The notes under the pieces were generated by a model, which was not told the DNA's origin, did no database searches, and worked only from the letters and a program-made list of their open reading frames with translations. Made by a program: the position numbers and the translations under genes. Shown in pieces: positions 54,335 through 63,297 of a DNA stretch of 64,000 bases (position 1 is the stretch's first letter; the number at the start of each line of letters is the position of its first letter). Origin of the DNA: Terriglobia bacterium (GTDB lineage Bacteria > Acidobacteriota > Terriglobia > Terriglobales > Acidobacteriaceae). The stretch covers positions 1 to 64,000 of the forward strand of contig JAVUPY010000023.1 of the NCBI GenBank assembly GCA_032252755.1, given 5' to 3'.

Positions 54335-55078
54335 GTGATGATGGAGATTTTCGATAGAACAGAAGAGATTGGTTTGCTCCGCGCAAGACTGGCGGCGCGT
54401 AAGTCCGTGCTCGTACACGGACCATCGGGAGTAGGGAAAACCCTTCTCCTGGTTTATGTGCTGCCGGAATTCCCGCAAGCCCTCTATTGCCCGTCCACGC
54501 CAAGTTCGCAGGTTGTGTTCAAACGATTGGCGGAACTGCTCGCCGCCAGGAAAGATCCTACCGTCGCGAAGATCTGCAGAGGTCGGACAGACACTCTACT
54601 TTCAAAGTCGTCCATTTCCCTAAAAGGGATAGTCACGGACGCTCTTCGGGCGGGGAAGTACGTGCTGGTACTCGATCACCTCAACCAGCCTTCACAATCG
54701 TTTGCGACCATGGTGAGAGAAGTCGTTTGGCTGTGCTCGACCCCTGTGATAGCGGTGGCACGATCCGCGCACATGGAGGACGCAGGATTTGTGGCCCCGC
54801 TGCTTTCTGACCGGAGCGAAAGACTTGCGATCAGGAACTTTGGTGCGGAGAGCGCAGCAGGCTTTGCCGAGCGTGTCGTTTCGCAGAAACATCTGGTTGC
54901 GACAAATCTCAAGGCGGTTGTTGACAACATCGTTGAATGCAGTGACGGCAATCCCGGAGCTATTGTGCACATGATCGAGATGGCTGGCCAGACGAAGTAT
55001 CGGAGCAAAGACCACATCAAGTGGTCGCCGCTTTATATCGATTTCAGGATGGAGTGGGCTACGGCGAACGCCAACTAG
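54335..55078 (+). CDS. AAA/STAND-like P-loop ATPase
   Basis: The 247-aa protein has Walker A HGPSGVGKTLLL (about residues 28-36) and Walker B YVLVLDHLNQ with Asp. Sensor-like segments PVIAVARSAHMED and a lid region with CSDGNPGAIVHMIEMAG resemble the AAA_16/archaeal ATPase group. No extra effector domain is visible. It starts 17 bp after the DUF190 stop, with GAGG before the GTG, and ends 10 bp before the dynamin gene, so it is likely part of the same transcript. It may work with the dynamin; this is inference. Confidence 0.8.
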   Translation: MMMEIFDRTEEIGLLRARLAARKSVLVHGPSGVGKTLLLVYVLPEFPQALYCPSTPSSQVVFKRLAELLAARKDPTVAKICRGRTDTLLSKSSISLKGIVTDALRAGKYVLVLDHLNQPSQSFATMVREVVWLCSTPVIAVARSAHMEDAGFVAPLLSDRSERLAIRNFGAESAAGFAERVVSQKHLVATNLKAVVDNIVECSDGNPGAIVHMIEMAGQTKYRSKDHIKWSPLYIDFRMEWATANAN

Positions 55079-55088
55079 CAATCGAACC

Positions 55089-56846
55089 ATGAGTGATTCA
55101 GGTCCTTTGGCAATAACAAACTCGGAGGAGAGTGAACGGGAGCCCAGCGGTTTCAATGCGATGCTTCAGATCGGTGAGATCGCGGCGGCTTTGGGCGAAG
55201 ATAGGGCGGCATCGGAAGCCGCCGTCCTGGCGGAGCGTATTTCAGAAGGCCGGTTTTACGTTGCCTGCGTTGGCCAGTTCAAACGTGGGAAATCGACACT
55301 GTTGAGTGCATTAGTTGGTGATTCGATTCTCCCGACGGGGGTGACCCCCGTCACGTCTGTCCCGACCGTAATCCGTTATGGAAAGAGTAAGACTGCCCGG
55401 GTTCGAATCGAGGGCGAGTGGCGAGCTATTGCCCCGTATGAACTGGCTGAATACGTTTCCGAAGAACAAAACCCTGAGAACCGGAAGTCGGTAGAAGGCG
55501 TAGAGGTATTTCTGCATTCGGAACTTCTTTCCGGCGGGATGTGCCTTGTCGATACCCCGGGAATCGGTTCTGTATTTCTCGGCAACACAGAAGCGACTCG
55601 CGCATTTATTCCCCACATTGATGCCGTCATCATTGTGGTCGGCGCAGATCCGCCGATCACCGCCGACGAACTGAGTCTGATTGACGCGCTGGGGTCACAA
55701 GTGAGAGACCTGCTGGTCGTCTTGAACAAGGCGGATCGCGTTACCGAAAAAGAGAGAATTGATGCTGCTGAATTTACGAAACGGATGATCGAGTCTCGAC
55801 TGGCCCGCCCGGTTGATCGCATTTACGAAGTGAGCGCGCTGGAACGCCTGGAGCGCTCGGGCGCGCATCGTGACTGGAGCGAGTTCGTGGGCTCGCTCGA
55901 ACGCCTGTCCTCGCAATCGGGCGATATGCTGGCGAAATCTGCGCAAGAGCGCGGAACCAGGCGTCTCTCGGAGGCACTGTTTCGGGTGATCGAAGAGCAA
56001 CGTCAGGCACTTATTCAGCCTCTCGAGGTTTCTGAGACGAGGATCGCATTTCTAAGGGAGACCGTTTCGCAAGCGGAACGCTCACTGCTGGATCTCGGGC
56101 ACCTATTCTCCGCAGAACAGAATCGTCTGGCACGAAAGTTTGAAGAAAACCGCGAGAAGTTTCTGGGAGATGTGAAACGTCATGCCCATGCGGAACTGGA
56201 ACGGGAGTTTTCGGCACTTCGACATGGGTATGGTCCTTCATTCAGAATCTCGGCGATGACGGCGGCTCAGGCTGTCGCCCGTCGAAATGTCTTGCCATGG
56301 CTCGAAGAGCAACAGCGCCACGCGGAAGGAGCCTACAGGCGGGCGACTGCACGGTTCGTCGAACTCGCAAATGATTTTTTGGAGAAACTCGCAGAATCTG
56401 GAACGGCAGAGATGGCCGGATTGCCGGAGCGCATCGAAGATGTTCGCGGATTCGAAACGAAAACGTCGTTCGTATTCCATGAATTTGTTACCGTGGCACG
56501 ATCGGCTTCGCCGGTTCTTTATCTCGGAGACGTCGTTATTGGCCTGGTCAGGTTCTATAAGCCGATTGTGGAGAATGCACACGAATTCCTTGATAAGCTC
56601 CTCGTGACCAACAGTTCACGCGTGCAGAGCGATGTCGACGAGCGTGTAGCAGAGGGCCGAAGAAGGCTCGAATCACGGATCAGAAAGACCCTGCAAGACG
56701 TGAGTGGGGTTGCGGAACGTGCACTTACGAATGCCAGAAATATTCTTGCAACCGGATCGTCAGCTGTGGAAGCTGAACTGGAGCGGTTGAATGAACTGCG
56801 GCTTCAACTGGAAGCAGTTATGCAATCTTCAAACTTCAGGAATTAG
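55089..56846 (+). CDS. Bacterial dynamin-family GTPase
   Basis: The 585-aa protein has a dynamin GTPase domain at about residues 55-270: G1 GQFKRGKST, switch Thr in PVTSVPTVIRYG, G3 VDTPGIGS, G4 LNKADRV. A long helical region (about 280-580) provides neck/trunk-type coiled coils, with a hydrophobic patch near residues 470-490 (SASPVLYLGDVVIGLV) that could act as a membrane-binding paddle. Bacterial dynamins remodel membranes. A second dynamin is often paired in other systems but is not present here. It follows the ATPase gene by 10 bp. Confidence 0.88.
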   Translation: MSDSGPLAITNSEESEREPSGFNAMLQIGEIAAALGEDRAASEAAVLAERISEGRFYVACVGQFKRGKSTLLSALVGDSILPTGVTPVTSVPTVIRYGKSKTARVRIEGEWRAIAPYELAEYVSEEQNPENRKSVEGVEVFLHSELLSGGMCLVDTPGIGSVFLGNTEATRAFIPHIDAVIIVVGADPPITADELSLIDALGSQVRDLLVVLNKADRVTEKERIDAAEFTKRMIESRLARPVDRIYEVSALERLERSGAHRDWSEFVGSLERLSSQSGDMLAKSAQERGTRRLSEALFRVIEEQRQALIQPLEVSETRIAFLRETVSQAERSLLDLGHLFSAEQNRLARKFEENREKFLGDVKRHAHAELEREFSALRHGYGPSFRISAMTAAQAVARRNVLPWLEEQQRHAEGAYRRATARFVELANDFLEKLAESGTAEMAGLPERIEDVRGFETKTSFVFHEFVTVARSASPVLYLGDVVIGLVRFYKPIVENAHEFLDKLLVTNSSRVQSDVDERVAEGRRRLESRIRKTLQDVSGVAERALTNARNILATGSSAVEAELERLNELRLQLEAVMQSSNFRN

Positions 56847-57014
56847 TCCCTTGTTGTCGGGTCACACCGAGGCGCTTTGTATTGAAAGCACATCTTCATG
56901 TCTTCGGCTGTCTGCGCCCAGGTTGACGATGGTCTCCGGATCATCTGGTCGACGAGTGCAACGTCATGCACATCGTGGAGCATCTTAATGCTCAACCACA
57001 GAGTGGCGGGTATG

Positions 57015-57020
57015 TATAAT
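57015..57020 (+). promoter_or_regulatory. Candidate -10 element (TATAAT)
   Basis: A consensus -10 in the 292-bp gap 56847-57138, about 120 bp before the radical SAM gene; no convincing -35. The rest of the gap shows nothing I can name. Confidence 0.4.
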
Positions 57021-57138
57021 TAGCCAACCTTCCTGGGCGTTGCGGCGACTCGATCCGAGCCTCCGATGCTTTGGTCCCCGGCGGCCGATCGAAGCATGAC
57101 TTGCGCGCAGAACATCTCGTATTTGAAAGGTACACTCG

Positions 57139-58725
57139 GTGACCGTACATCTGATTAATCCTAGCGATAATTCTTTTGGCACCGCGGTGATTACACCGCG
57201 CTGGCTCTTCGTTTTGGCCGCGGCTACCCCCCGAGAATATGGAGATCCGAAGCTGGTGGACGAAACTCTGGAGCCGCTAGATCCTTCCACGATTCATGCC
57301 GGAGACATAGTCGGGGTGAGCGTCCACACCGGCAATGCCCTGCGCGGTTATGCAGTAGGGAATATGGCGAGGGCTCGGGGAGCATGGGTAATTTACGGTG
57401 GGATTCACGCAACTCTTTTTCCCGAGGAGCCGTTTGAACTCGGCGGTGCCCACAGTGTTGTAACTGGAGATGGCGATATAGCCTGGGCTGGCGCCGTGAG
57501 AGATTGCGCTGCCGGAACTCCCGAACGGTTTTATGATGGCGGCAAGATCGAGGGTGATCAGTTCGTCGCCGCACGCTGGGATCTCTTATCTCCCGAGAAG
57601 TACATGTGGGCATCGGTGCAGACGATTCGGGGTTGCCCTAAACATTGTTCCTTCTGTTCCGTATGGCGCACCGATGGACAGAAGCCTCGGCAACGTGGTT
57701 TCCAGAGCGTGATTGACGAGATCGTTGCGCTGCGACGACTGGGATTTCGCTTCATTGCCCTGGCGGACGACAACTTTTACCCTGTCACTCTCACCGATCT
57801 TCGCCTCGCCAAAGCCCAGAACAACTTAGAGAAACTTCACAACCTGGAAGAGATTCGTGAAGAACGTTTTAGGCTGATGTCGCAATTAGCGAAGCTCCCT
57901 CGTGACATGGTGTTCTTCACCCAGATCACGATGGAAGCGGCAGAAGATCCGGCCTTTTTGGATTCGATGCGGGAAGCAAATATCAAGGGCGCGCTCGTCG
58001 GCGTGGAAGCCGTTACACCGGAAGGACTCAAAGCTGTTTATAAAGACTTCAATTGCTCAGGAGAGCGATTGATCGAACAACTCCAGAAGTTCCGTGAACA
58101 CGGCGTGCACGTTCTCGGCTCGTTCATTTTTGGGTTGCCCACCGATAAGCCGGCAACATTCTCCGCGACCGCCGAGTTGGCGCTCAAGTCCGGTATCACC
58201 TTTGCCCAGTTTGTCATGATGACGCCTTTCCCAGGTACGGTTGACTTCACCAACTGGGAGAAGGAACAGTTGAAGAATCCGTCGTATGTGGAGGGGACTC
58301 CAATCACACGATACTGGCTAATCCCATCCAATGTCCGACCGAAGATGTTCACCCCTCATCCGCTCATGAGTTCCGACGAAATACGTAAGCGGACACAGGG
58401 CGTGTGGGACCGTTTCTACAATCTGAGGTCTATCTGGAAGCGCTCGCGGTGCACCCCGACGCTTCGATCACGACTGGCTTTCATCTTCATATCCAAGCTG
58501 TATCGGGAGATGTATGCCGGAACGGGAATCTCCACCGACAGCGCGCGCCGCAAGAAGGCAAGGAGGTCGGCGCGATGGATTGCTCGACAGTGCCGCAAGC
58601 TCTTTCAAACGAAGCCAATCCCGGATCTTCGAGCGCCCGAGTGGGTCGCCGCCGGGTCGTCGCGACCGCTGTCCGGAATTGACCCTATGCGGAAAGTCGT
58701 CAGTCCGCTGAATATCCTCGATTAA
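57139..58725 (+). CDS. B12-binding radical SAM protein
   Basis: The 528-aa protein has a cobalamin-binding Rossmann-like N-terminus (about residues 1-140, with GVSVHTGNALRGYAVG and VIYGGIHATLFPEE). The radical SAM domain carries the 4Fe-4S motif CPKHCSFCS (about residue 169). Further core segments are FIALADDNFYPV, ALVGVEAVTPEG and VLGSFIFGLPTDKP. The Arg-rich C-terminal tail is unusual. Such enzymes methylate or rearrange unactivated carbons, for example in hopanoid or cofactor pathways; no partner names the substrate. GTG start with a weak ribosome site. Confidence 0.88.
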   Translation: MTVHLINPSDNSFGTAVITPRWLFVLAAATPREYGDPKLVDETLEPLDPSTIHAGDIVGVSVHTGNALRGYAVGNMARARGAWVIYGGIHATLFPEEPFELGGAHSVVTGDGDIAWAGAVRDCAAGTPERFYDGGKIEGDQFVAARWDLLSPEKYMWASVQTIRGCPKHCSFCSVWRTDGQKPRQRGFQSVIDEIVALRRLGFRFIALADDNFYPVTLTDLRLAKAQNNLEKLHNLEEIREERFRLMSQLAKLPRDMVFFTQITMEAAEDPAFLDSMREANIKGALVGVEAVTPEGLKAVYKDFNCSGERLIEQLQKFREHGVHVLGSFIFGLPTDKPATFSATAELALKSGITFAQFVMMTPFPGTVDFTNWEKEQLKNPSYVEGTPITRYWLIPSNVRPKMFTPHPLMSSDEIRKRTQGVWDRFYNLRSIWKRSRCTPTLRSRLAFIFISKLYREMYAGTGISTDSARRKKARRSARWIARQCRKLFQTKPIPDLRAPEWVAAGSSRPLSGIDPMRKVVSPLNILD

Positions 58726-59117
58726 TGCCAGGAACTCATTTCGCGACAAGGACCGTACTTCGTCTTTTTCTCGAAATGAGAGCACATCCAGAACCCGCTC
58801 TGGCGGACCGGGCGGACGCCAATCTCACGCAGCTGCTTGGTGACAGTGCGTCTCTTTGCGATGGATTGTCAATTACCCCGCGTCGGCAGCCACGTGCTGT
58901 GAACTGTGAGTCGCCAGACGTGCTACAGTAGCTGAGCATTAATTGTCACTGCCCCGACTTGTTCAGGCACTTTTGCCTCCCTCGTCTGAGAACCCTTGAC
59001 AATCGATCTACCGCGCAATGCTGCCGAACAGTTACGACATTGCGGTTGCGGGTTACGAGGACTGCCGCGCAAGTAGATACACGTGTAATCCGATTTAAGC
59101 TCCAGGAGGTGGTTGAT

Positions 59118-59324
59118 TTGGCAGAAATTCGACTGCAACAGGGGGAGTCGATTGAAAGCGCATTGCGTCGGTTCAAGCGCAAAGTTCAAGAAGAAGACAT
59201 CATCCGGGAAGTAAAACGGCACTCTTATTACCTGAAACCGGGTGAAAAGGCGCGTGTGAAACAGGCACTAGCGCGCAAGCGGGCACGCAAGAAGATCCGA
59301 AGAGAGACACGAGATCCCAGATGA
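59118..59324 (+). CDS. rpsU: 30S ribosomal protein S21, copy 1
   Basis: The protein of about 68 aa begins AEIRLQQGESIESALRRFKR and continues with the S21 basic helices (REVKRHSYYLKPGEKARVKQ, LARKRARKKIRRE). TTG start with AGGAGG 8 nt upstream (59104-59109), the same arrangement as the second copy. The 392-bp gap before it (58726-59117) contains no gene I can support and may be a leader. Confidence 0.93.
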   Translation: MAEIRLQQGESIESALRRFKRKVQEEDIIREVKRHSYYLKPGEKARVKQALARKRARKKIRRETRDPR

Positions 59325-59462
59325 GACAGATGATGGTTCAGTCGGACTGTCACTGAAGGTGCGGATAAAGTCAGGAGCGCTCTATGTCTGAGGAAACAGG
59401 CGTCGTCCTTTGGTTCGCTGCCCGGTCTCCTGATTTCGGCTGATTCAGAAGGAAGGATTACC

Positions 59463-59624
59463 ATGAAACTCAGCGACCGCACACGCAAACTCCTCGTTCG
59501 TCTCGCGTTGTTAAACAGAACCGAAGGACAACCAGACAGCCGTGAAAACCCGCTCAAGACGCGTAAGGCACGGGTGTTGAGGCTACGTAAAGAACTGGTA
59601 CGAGCCTTGGGATCGAAAGAATAA
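59463..59624 (+). CDS. Small basic protein, 53 aa
   Basis: The product starts MKLSDRTRKLLVRLALLNRT and ends in a Lys/Arg/Leu-rich helix (KARVLRLRKELVRALGSKE). GGAAGGA lies just upstream of the ATG. It sits between rpsU and an RRM gene. The charge suggests RNA or ribosome binding, but no family is recognised. Confidence 0.6.
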   Translation: MKLSDRTRKLLVRLALLNRTEGQPDSRENPLKTRKARVLRLRKELVRALGSKE

Positions 59625-59665
59625 CGAGACTAAGTTCATCACTAGCTGTCGAGAGATTGAAGACG

Positions 59666-59968
59666 ATGAAAAAGATCTTTGTAGGGAATTTCAACTTCAA
59701 CATGTCAGAAGCCGAACTCCGCTCTTTATTTGAACCGTTCGGGAAGGTCGAGAGCGTTTCGGTAGCGACCGATGGTGATACCGGACGCGTACGGGGATTT
59801 GGTTTTGTCGACATGCTGAACGATGAAGAGGCCGAAAAGGCTATGTCCGCGCTGAATGGCAAGGATGTTGGTGGGCGCACTCTGAACGTTAATGAAGCTG
59901 GCGCCAAGAACGAGTTCAGCAGATTACGTGGCAGTGGTCGGGACCAATTCCGTGGACACGGCCGTTAA
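59666..59968 (+). CDS. RRM-domain RNA-binding protein, copy 1
   Basis: The 100-aa protein is a single RNA recognition motif with RNP-2 KIFVGNFNFN and RNP-1 RVRGFGFVDM, plus LFEPFGKVESVSV and GKDVGGRTLNVNEA. It ends in a short Arg/Gly tail. Such single-RRM proteins in bacteria behave like cold-shock RNA chaperones. ATG at 59666; a TTG three codons earlier is possible. Confidence 0.92.
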   Translation: MKKIFVGNFNFNMSEAELRSLFEPFGKVESVSVATDGDTGRVRGFGFVDMLNDEEAEKAMSALNGKDVGGRTLNVNEAGAKNEFSRLRGSGRDQFRGHGR

Positions 59969-60267
59969 AGCACGAGAATGAAAGAGCGAGATAGCCGATG
60001 GTATCTCTCGACAGAGGACCTAAAGTCACTGGGACCCTGTCGAAAAAATGTTGACGCCGCGACAGGTGTGTTAGCATCAAAACCAGTAACTCGCGAAGTT
60101 TGAACGCGATTTGAGTTTGGCCCGCCTTTAGAAGTATCCCCCCATTCTCAGTCTCAGCCGACCTTCAGCAAGAAAGAATGCACACTTTGAGGAACAGAAC
60201 TTGCGAATCGAATCCACTCTTGGTTTCGCGAGAAACCTCAGGAAAACAAGAGAGCGATACGATTCAG

Positions 60268-61458
60268 ATGACGAAATTTGTTGAACTACCGTTATGTCCA
60301 GCACTGCAGGGAAGGCTTGCGGCCGGACAATTCATAAACCCCACTCCAATCCAATCCGCTGCTATTCCAGCCGCCTTGGAAGGAAAAGACCTGGTCGCAA
60401 CGGCCCAGACGGGTACTGGAAAGACGCTGGCATTTCTGATCCCAATGATTGAATTGCTGGGAAAGGACACAACGCGAGGTATCGCTGGACTTGTCCTGGT
60501 TCCTACGCGTGAGCTTGCGATTCAGGTCCACGCGCAGTTTGAACAGTTGCGCGGCAGAACATTAACTCCGGCGGCACTGGTTATCGGTGGATTGGGCGAG
60601 AAGAAGCAGTTGGATGCTATTCGGCGAGGCGCGCGAGTGATCGTTGCAACTCCCGGGCGGTTAGAGGACTACCTTCGACGCGGGTTGGTCGACCTGAGGT
60701 CGATAAAGATAGTTGTCCTGGATGAGGCCGATCGAATGCTGGACATGGGCTTCCTTCCAGCTATTAGCCGCATTCTCAGTGTTCTTCCTCGGCAACGCCA
60801 GACCCTGTGCTTTTCTGCAACGCTGGAACAAAGCGTTGCCGGGCTTGTGAACCAGTACATGCTGGAGCCAGTGCGTATCGCATTGGGATCGACTTTAAAG
60901 CCCGTGGAATCGGTTGAATTACAAGCCTTCGAAGTACCGGGAATGCAGAAGAGCGAGGTCTTGCGCCAACTGCTGGCCGAACACAAGGGTCGCACCCTCG
61001 TCTTTGCGCGAACAAAGCGTGGTACCGAGAGACTTGCTAAGCAACTAGCGCGCGACGGTTTCGCGGCCGGAATGATACATGGTGACCGCAGCCAGTCCCA
61101 GCGCACAGCCGCGCTGAACAATTTTGAGCAGGGAACCGTCAAAGTACTGGTCGCGACGGATGTGGCCGCGCGTGGCCTTCACATAGAAGAGATCGCACAC
61201 GTAATCAACTATGATCTGCCCACATTGCCCGAAGACTTCATCCATCGAATCGGCAGAACAGGCCGCGCGGGTGCCTCAGGCCTGGCTTCCACACTTGTGT
61301 CGGGCGCCGAAGTGTTTGAGTTGAAGAGCATCGAGCGAGCCCTGAAGCTTCGCATCAAGCGAAGAGAGATTGCGGTCAGGAACTCGTCGAAAGAACCGGC
61401 TCTTCCGTCGCTTCGTTCGCGAACGCTTATCGCCATGCCCGGAGAAGTCTTCGTCTAG
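60268..61458 (+). CDS. DEAD-box RNA helicase (RhlE-like)
   Basis: The 396-aa ATP-dependent RNA helicase shows motifs in order: Q-motif NPTPIQSAAIPA, motif I ATAQTGTGKT, Ia PTRELAIQ, Ib ATPGRLEDY, II DEADRMLDMGF, III SAT, IV LVFARTKRGTERL, V ATDVAARGLHI and VI HRIGRTGRAG. The C-terminus is short, so it is a minimal RhlE-type enzyme. The frame is open to an ATG at 60178, but homology starts at the ATG at 60268. Flanked by two RRM genes; a cold-adaptation role is plausible. Confidence 0.93.
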   Translation: MTKFVELPLCPALQGRLAAGQFINPTPIQSAAIPAALEGKDLVATAQTGTGKTLAFLIPMIELLGKDTTRGIAGLVLVPTRELAIQVHAQFEQLRGRTLTPAALVIGGLGEKKQLDAIRRGARVIVATPGRLEDYLRRGLVDLRSIKIVVLDEADRMLDMGFLPAISRILSVLPRQRQTLCFSATLEQSVAGLVNQYMLEPVRIALGSTLKPVESVELQAFEVPGMQKSEVLRQLLAEHKGRTLVFARTKRGTERLAKQLARDGFAAGMIHGDRSQSQRTAALNNFEQGTVKVLVATDVAARGLHIEEIAHVINYDLPTLPEDFIHRIGRTGRAGASGLASTLVSGAEVFELKSIERALKLRIKRREIAVRNSSKEPALPSLRSRTLIAMPGEVFV

Positions 61459-61494
61459 GCCAAGAGCTCTATCCACGTCAGAGGGGACTTGATT

Positions 61495-61523
61495 TTGACA
61501 GAAGCCGACAACGCGCATACTCT
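61495..61523 (+). promoter_or_regulatory. Sigma-70-type promoter with long leader
   Basis: TTGACA (61495-61500), 17-bp spacer, TACTCT (61518-61523). It gives a leader of roughly 190 nt before the second RRM gene, as seen for cold-shock mRNAs. Confidence 0.6.
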
Positions 61524-61723
61524 GGAACGAGGATTACATTCTTGTCCTCTTCAGATCCACTGAGCTAAGTCAGTTCCTCTGAATATCTCTCACCTTAGAC
61601 CAGCCATGGGCCCGTTGTCATAGCCGTCCTGCTCTCGACGGATCGCATGCCAGGTTCGTAAAGGTCAGATGGCGGTAAGTGCATTTCACTGTCTGTCGCG
61701 GTTCTCAACTGAAAGGAACTCCA

Positions 61724-62041
61724 ATGAAGAAGATATTTGTCGGCAACTTTTCGTTCAATACGACAGAGGCTGAGCTGCGCTCGCTGTTCGAACCTCATGG
61801 ACACGTGGACAGCGCGACCCTTGTTACGGATCGGGATACCGGTCGCTCTCGAGGATTCGCGTTCATAGAAATGGGGAATAATGCCGAAGCCGACGCCGCA
61901 ATGACGGCGTTGAATGGCGCCGATTTCGGCGGACGTCCTCTGACGGTGAACGAAGCGCGCCCAAAGGCTGAGCGCAGTTCTCATGGAAATCGTGAAGGGC
62001 GTCGCGACCACCCGCGTCGCGATCGCGGGTCCCGCTGGTAA
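61724..62041 (+). CDS. RRM-domain RNA-binding protein, copy 2
   Basis: The 105-aa protein is a paralogue of the RRM gene at 59.7 kb. RNP-2 KIFVGNFSFN and RNP-1 RSRGFAFIEM are intact, with an Arg/Gly/His-rich tail (GNREGRRDHPRRDRGSRW). AAAGGAAC precedes the ATG. Predicted RNA chaperone. Confidence 0.93.
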   Translation: MKKIFVGNFSFNTTEAELRSLFEPHGHVDSATLVTDRDTGRSRGFAFIEMGNNAEADAAMTALNGADFGGRPLTVNEARPKAERSSHGNREGRRDHPRRDRGSRW

Positions 62042-62085
62042 TGGTCTGAAACTGTACGTGGTCAATTGATCTTCACGGAGGATGG

Positions 62086-62280
62086 ATGCCAGCAGGCCGG
62101 TCAACGTTTACGAAGCGCCAGAAAGAACAAAATCGGCAGCAAAAGCGCCAGGAGAAGGCTGATCGTAAGAAACAGCGAGCACTCGACAAGACGAGTTCCG
62201 GTCCGGAGATCGATTGGGAGGGTGCAGCGAAGCAATTGAATATAGAGCAAGTGGATACCGAAGGCGATCGGATCGAATGA
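62086..62280 (+). CDS. Small highly basic protein, 64 aa
   Basis: The first 35 residues are Lys/Arg/Gln-rich (TKRQKEQNRQQKRQEKADRK), then an acidic C-terminus follows (GPEIDWEGAAKQLNIEQ). GGAGG lies just before the ATG. Its stop overlaps the next gene's ATG (ATGA). Probably binds RNA or the ribosome; family not recognised. Confidence 0.7.
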   Translation: MPAGRSTFTKRQKEQNRQQKRQEKADRKKQRALDKTSSGPEIDWEGAAKQLNIEQVDTEGDRIE

Positions 62281-62801
62281 GGCACCCAAATTGTGAATGT
62301 GGTCATGAGAAGGAAGACCACCGTGCACCGCGACGTGGTGTCGGCACTTTTGGCGAATGTAGAATTTGCCTTTGTGCCGGGTTTCGCAAATCTCCGCCTC
62401 CTGTAGTAGTCAGCACCGACATGGAGGAATACTCGAGCCTTCATACCGGGGCTCCATTGATGGATTGGATCTTGGAGCGACTGGAGCGCAAGAACAGTCC
62501 CCAGGGTTTAAAGGTAATCGCGGAAGAACTACGCTGGCTTGGACAGGTCTCCATTACGCACGAAAAACTGGTGCAAGCAGTTTCGCTGGAGATGAAGAAA
62601 CCCAGGCCTAGAATCGAACCGATAGCTGAGGGAGTGTATTGGATCGCCGGTAAATCCACACCGCCAGGGTGGTCCTTGTTCGCGGATCGTAGAATGCTCC
62701 CTTGCTTCTATCGCGAATATCCGCCCGACATCTCATGGGACCAGATAGACCAACCAGAGAATATCCTGCCATCGCCGGTCAAGACATCTACCAAACCTTA
62801 G
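62277..62801 (+). CDS. Hypothetical protein with N-terminal Cys/His cluster
   Basis: The 174-aa protein begins HPNCECGHEKEDHR and continues with GECRICLCAGF. C6, C8, H10, H15 and three later Cys could bind zinc. The remaining 120 residues are alpha/beta without a known family; a helical segment RLERKNSPQGLKVIAEELRW and VYWIAGKSTPPGWSLFADRR are notable. Coupled to the basic-protein gene by the ATGA overlap. Confidence 0.65.
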   Translation: MRHPNCECGHEKEDHRAPRRGVGTFGECRICLCAGFRKSPPPVVVSTDMEEYSSLHTGAPLMDWILERLERKNSPQGLKVIAEELRWLGQVSITHEKLVQAVSLEMKKPRPRIEPIAEGVYWIAGKSTPPGWSLFADRRMLPCFYREYPPDISWDQIDQPENILPSPVKTSTKP

Positions 62802-62927
62802 CGAAAAGAGCGACTGGAAATTGACTCTTGGGTGCGTGAATTGCTCGAATTGCTGCGAGCCAGTTTGACTTGCCTGAGTTCCTACGAGAGAATAAACAAG
62901 TCGCGGTCACACCGCGAGCCTTCAAGT

Positions 62928-63003
62928 GGGCCTGTGGCGCAGCTGGGAGCGCGCTTCCATGGCATGGAAGAGGTCGTCGGTTCGATCCCGACCAGGTCCA
63001 CCA
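62928..63003 (+). tRNA. tRNA-Ala(GGC)
   Basis: A full cloverleaf: acceptor GGGCCTG/CAGGTCC (one G-U), D-stem GCGC/GCGC, anticodon stem CTTCC/GGAAG with loop ATGGCAT (anticodon GGC), T-arm GTCGG-TTCGATC-CCGAC, discriminator A and an encoded CCA (63001-63003). Confidence 0.97.
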
Positions 63004-63196
63004 TCAAATCTTCGCGGCAATCGCCTTCTGGCGGAGAGCTTTCGTCTTCGCCGGTGCTCTTTTCTTGCCAACCTTCTTCTTAGCCGATCCCTTGGGAGTT
63101 TCACTCTTTGCCCGGTGGCCTCTTCTTGTTTTTAATCCGCCGCAATGGTTTTGCCCCGACGGTTTCGGTTGACTTCGTCTGCTTCCTTCCTGTCAA
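63004..63196 (-). pseudogene. Frameshifted Lys/Ala-rich histone-H1-like protein
   Basis: On the minus strand a TTG at 63196 opens 31 codons (TGRKQTKSTETVGAKPLRRI then KNKKRPPGKE, stop at 63101-63103). Directly after, in another frame, comes the clearly protein-like end TPKGSAKKKVGKKRAPAKTK followed by ALRQKAIAAKI, with its stop at 63004-63006 touching the tRNA 3' end. Together they look like one small basic, histone-H1-like protein split by a frameshift. Confidence 0.45.
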
Positions 63197-63297
63197 AGCA
63201 CAAAGTGACGTTAGCTATTTTGTCATTATGAGTCTCGGATGGGAGTTCAAATGAGGTAAGCTTAGGGATGTCCCGTTCGAGATGGGAGGTGGTGAGT

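Noticed and set aside
58996-59001. TTGACA as -35 element for rpsU copy 1
   Set aside because: No acceptable -10 at 16-18 bp, so a promoter is not claimed.
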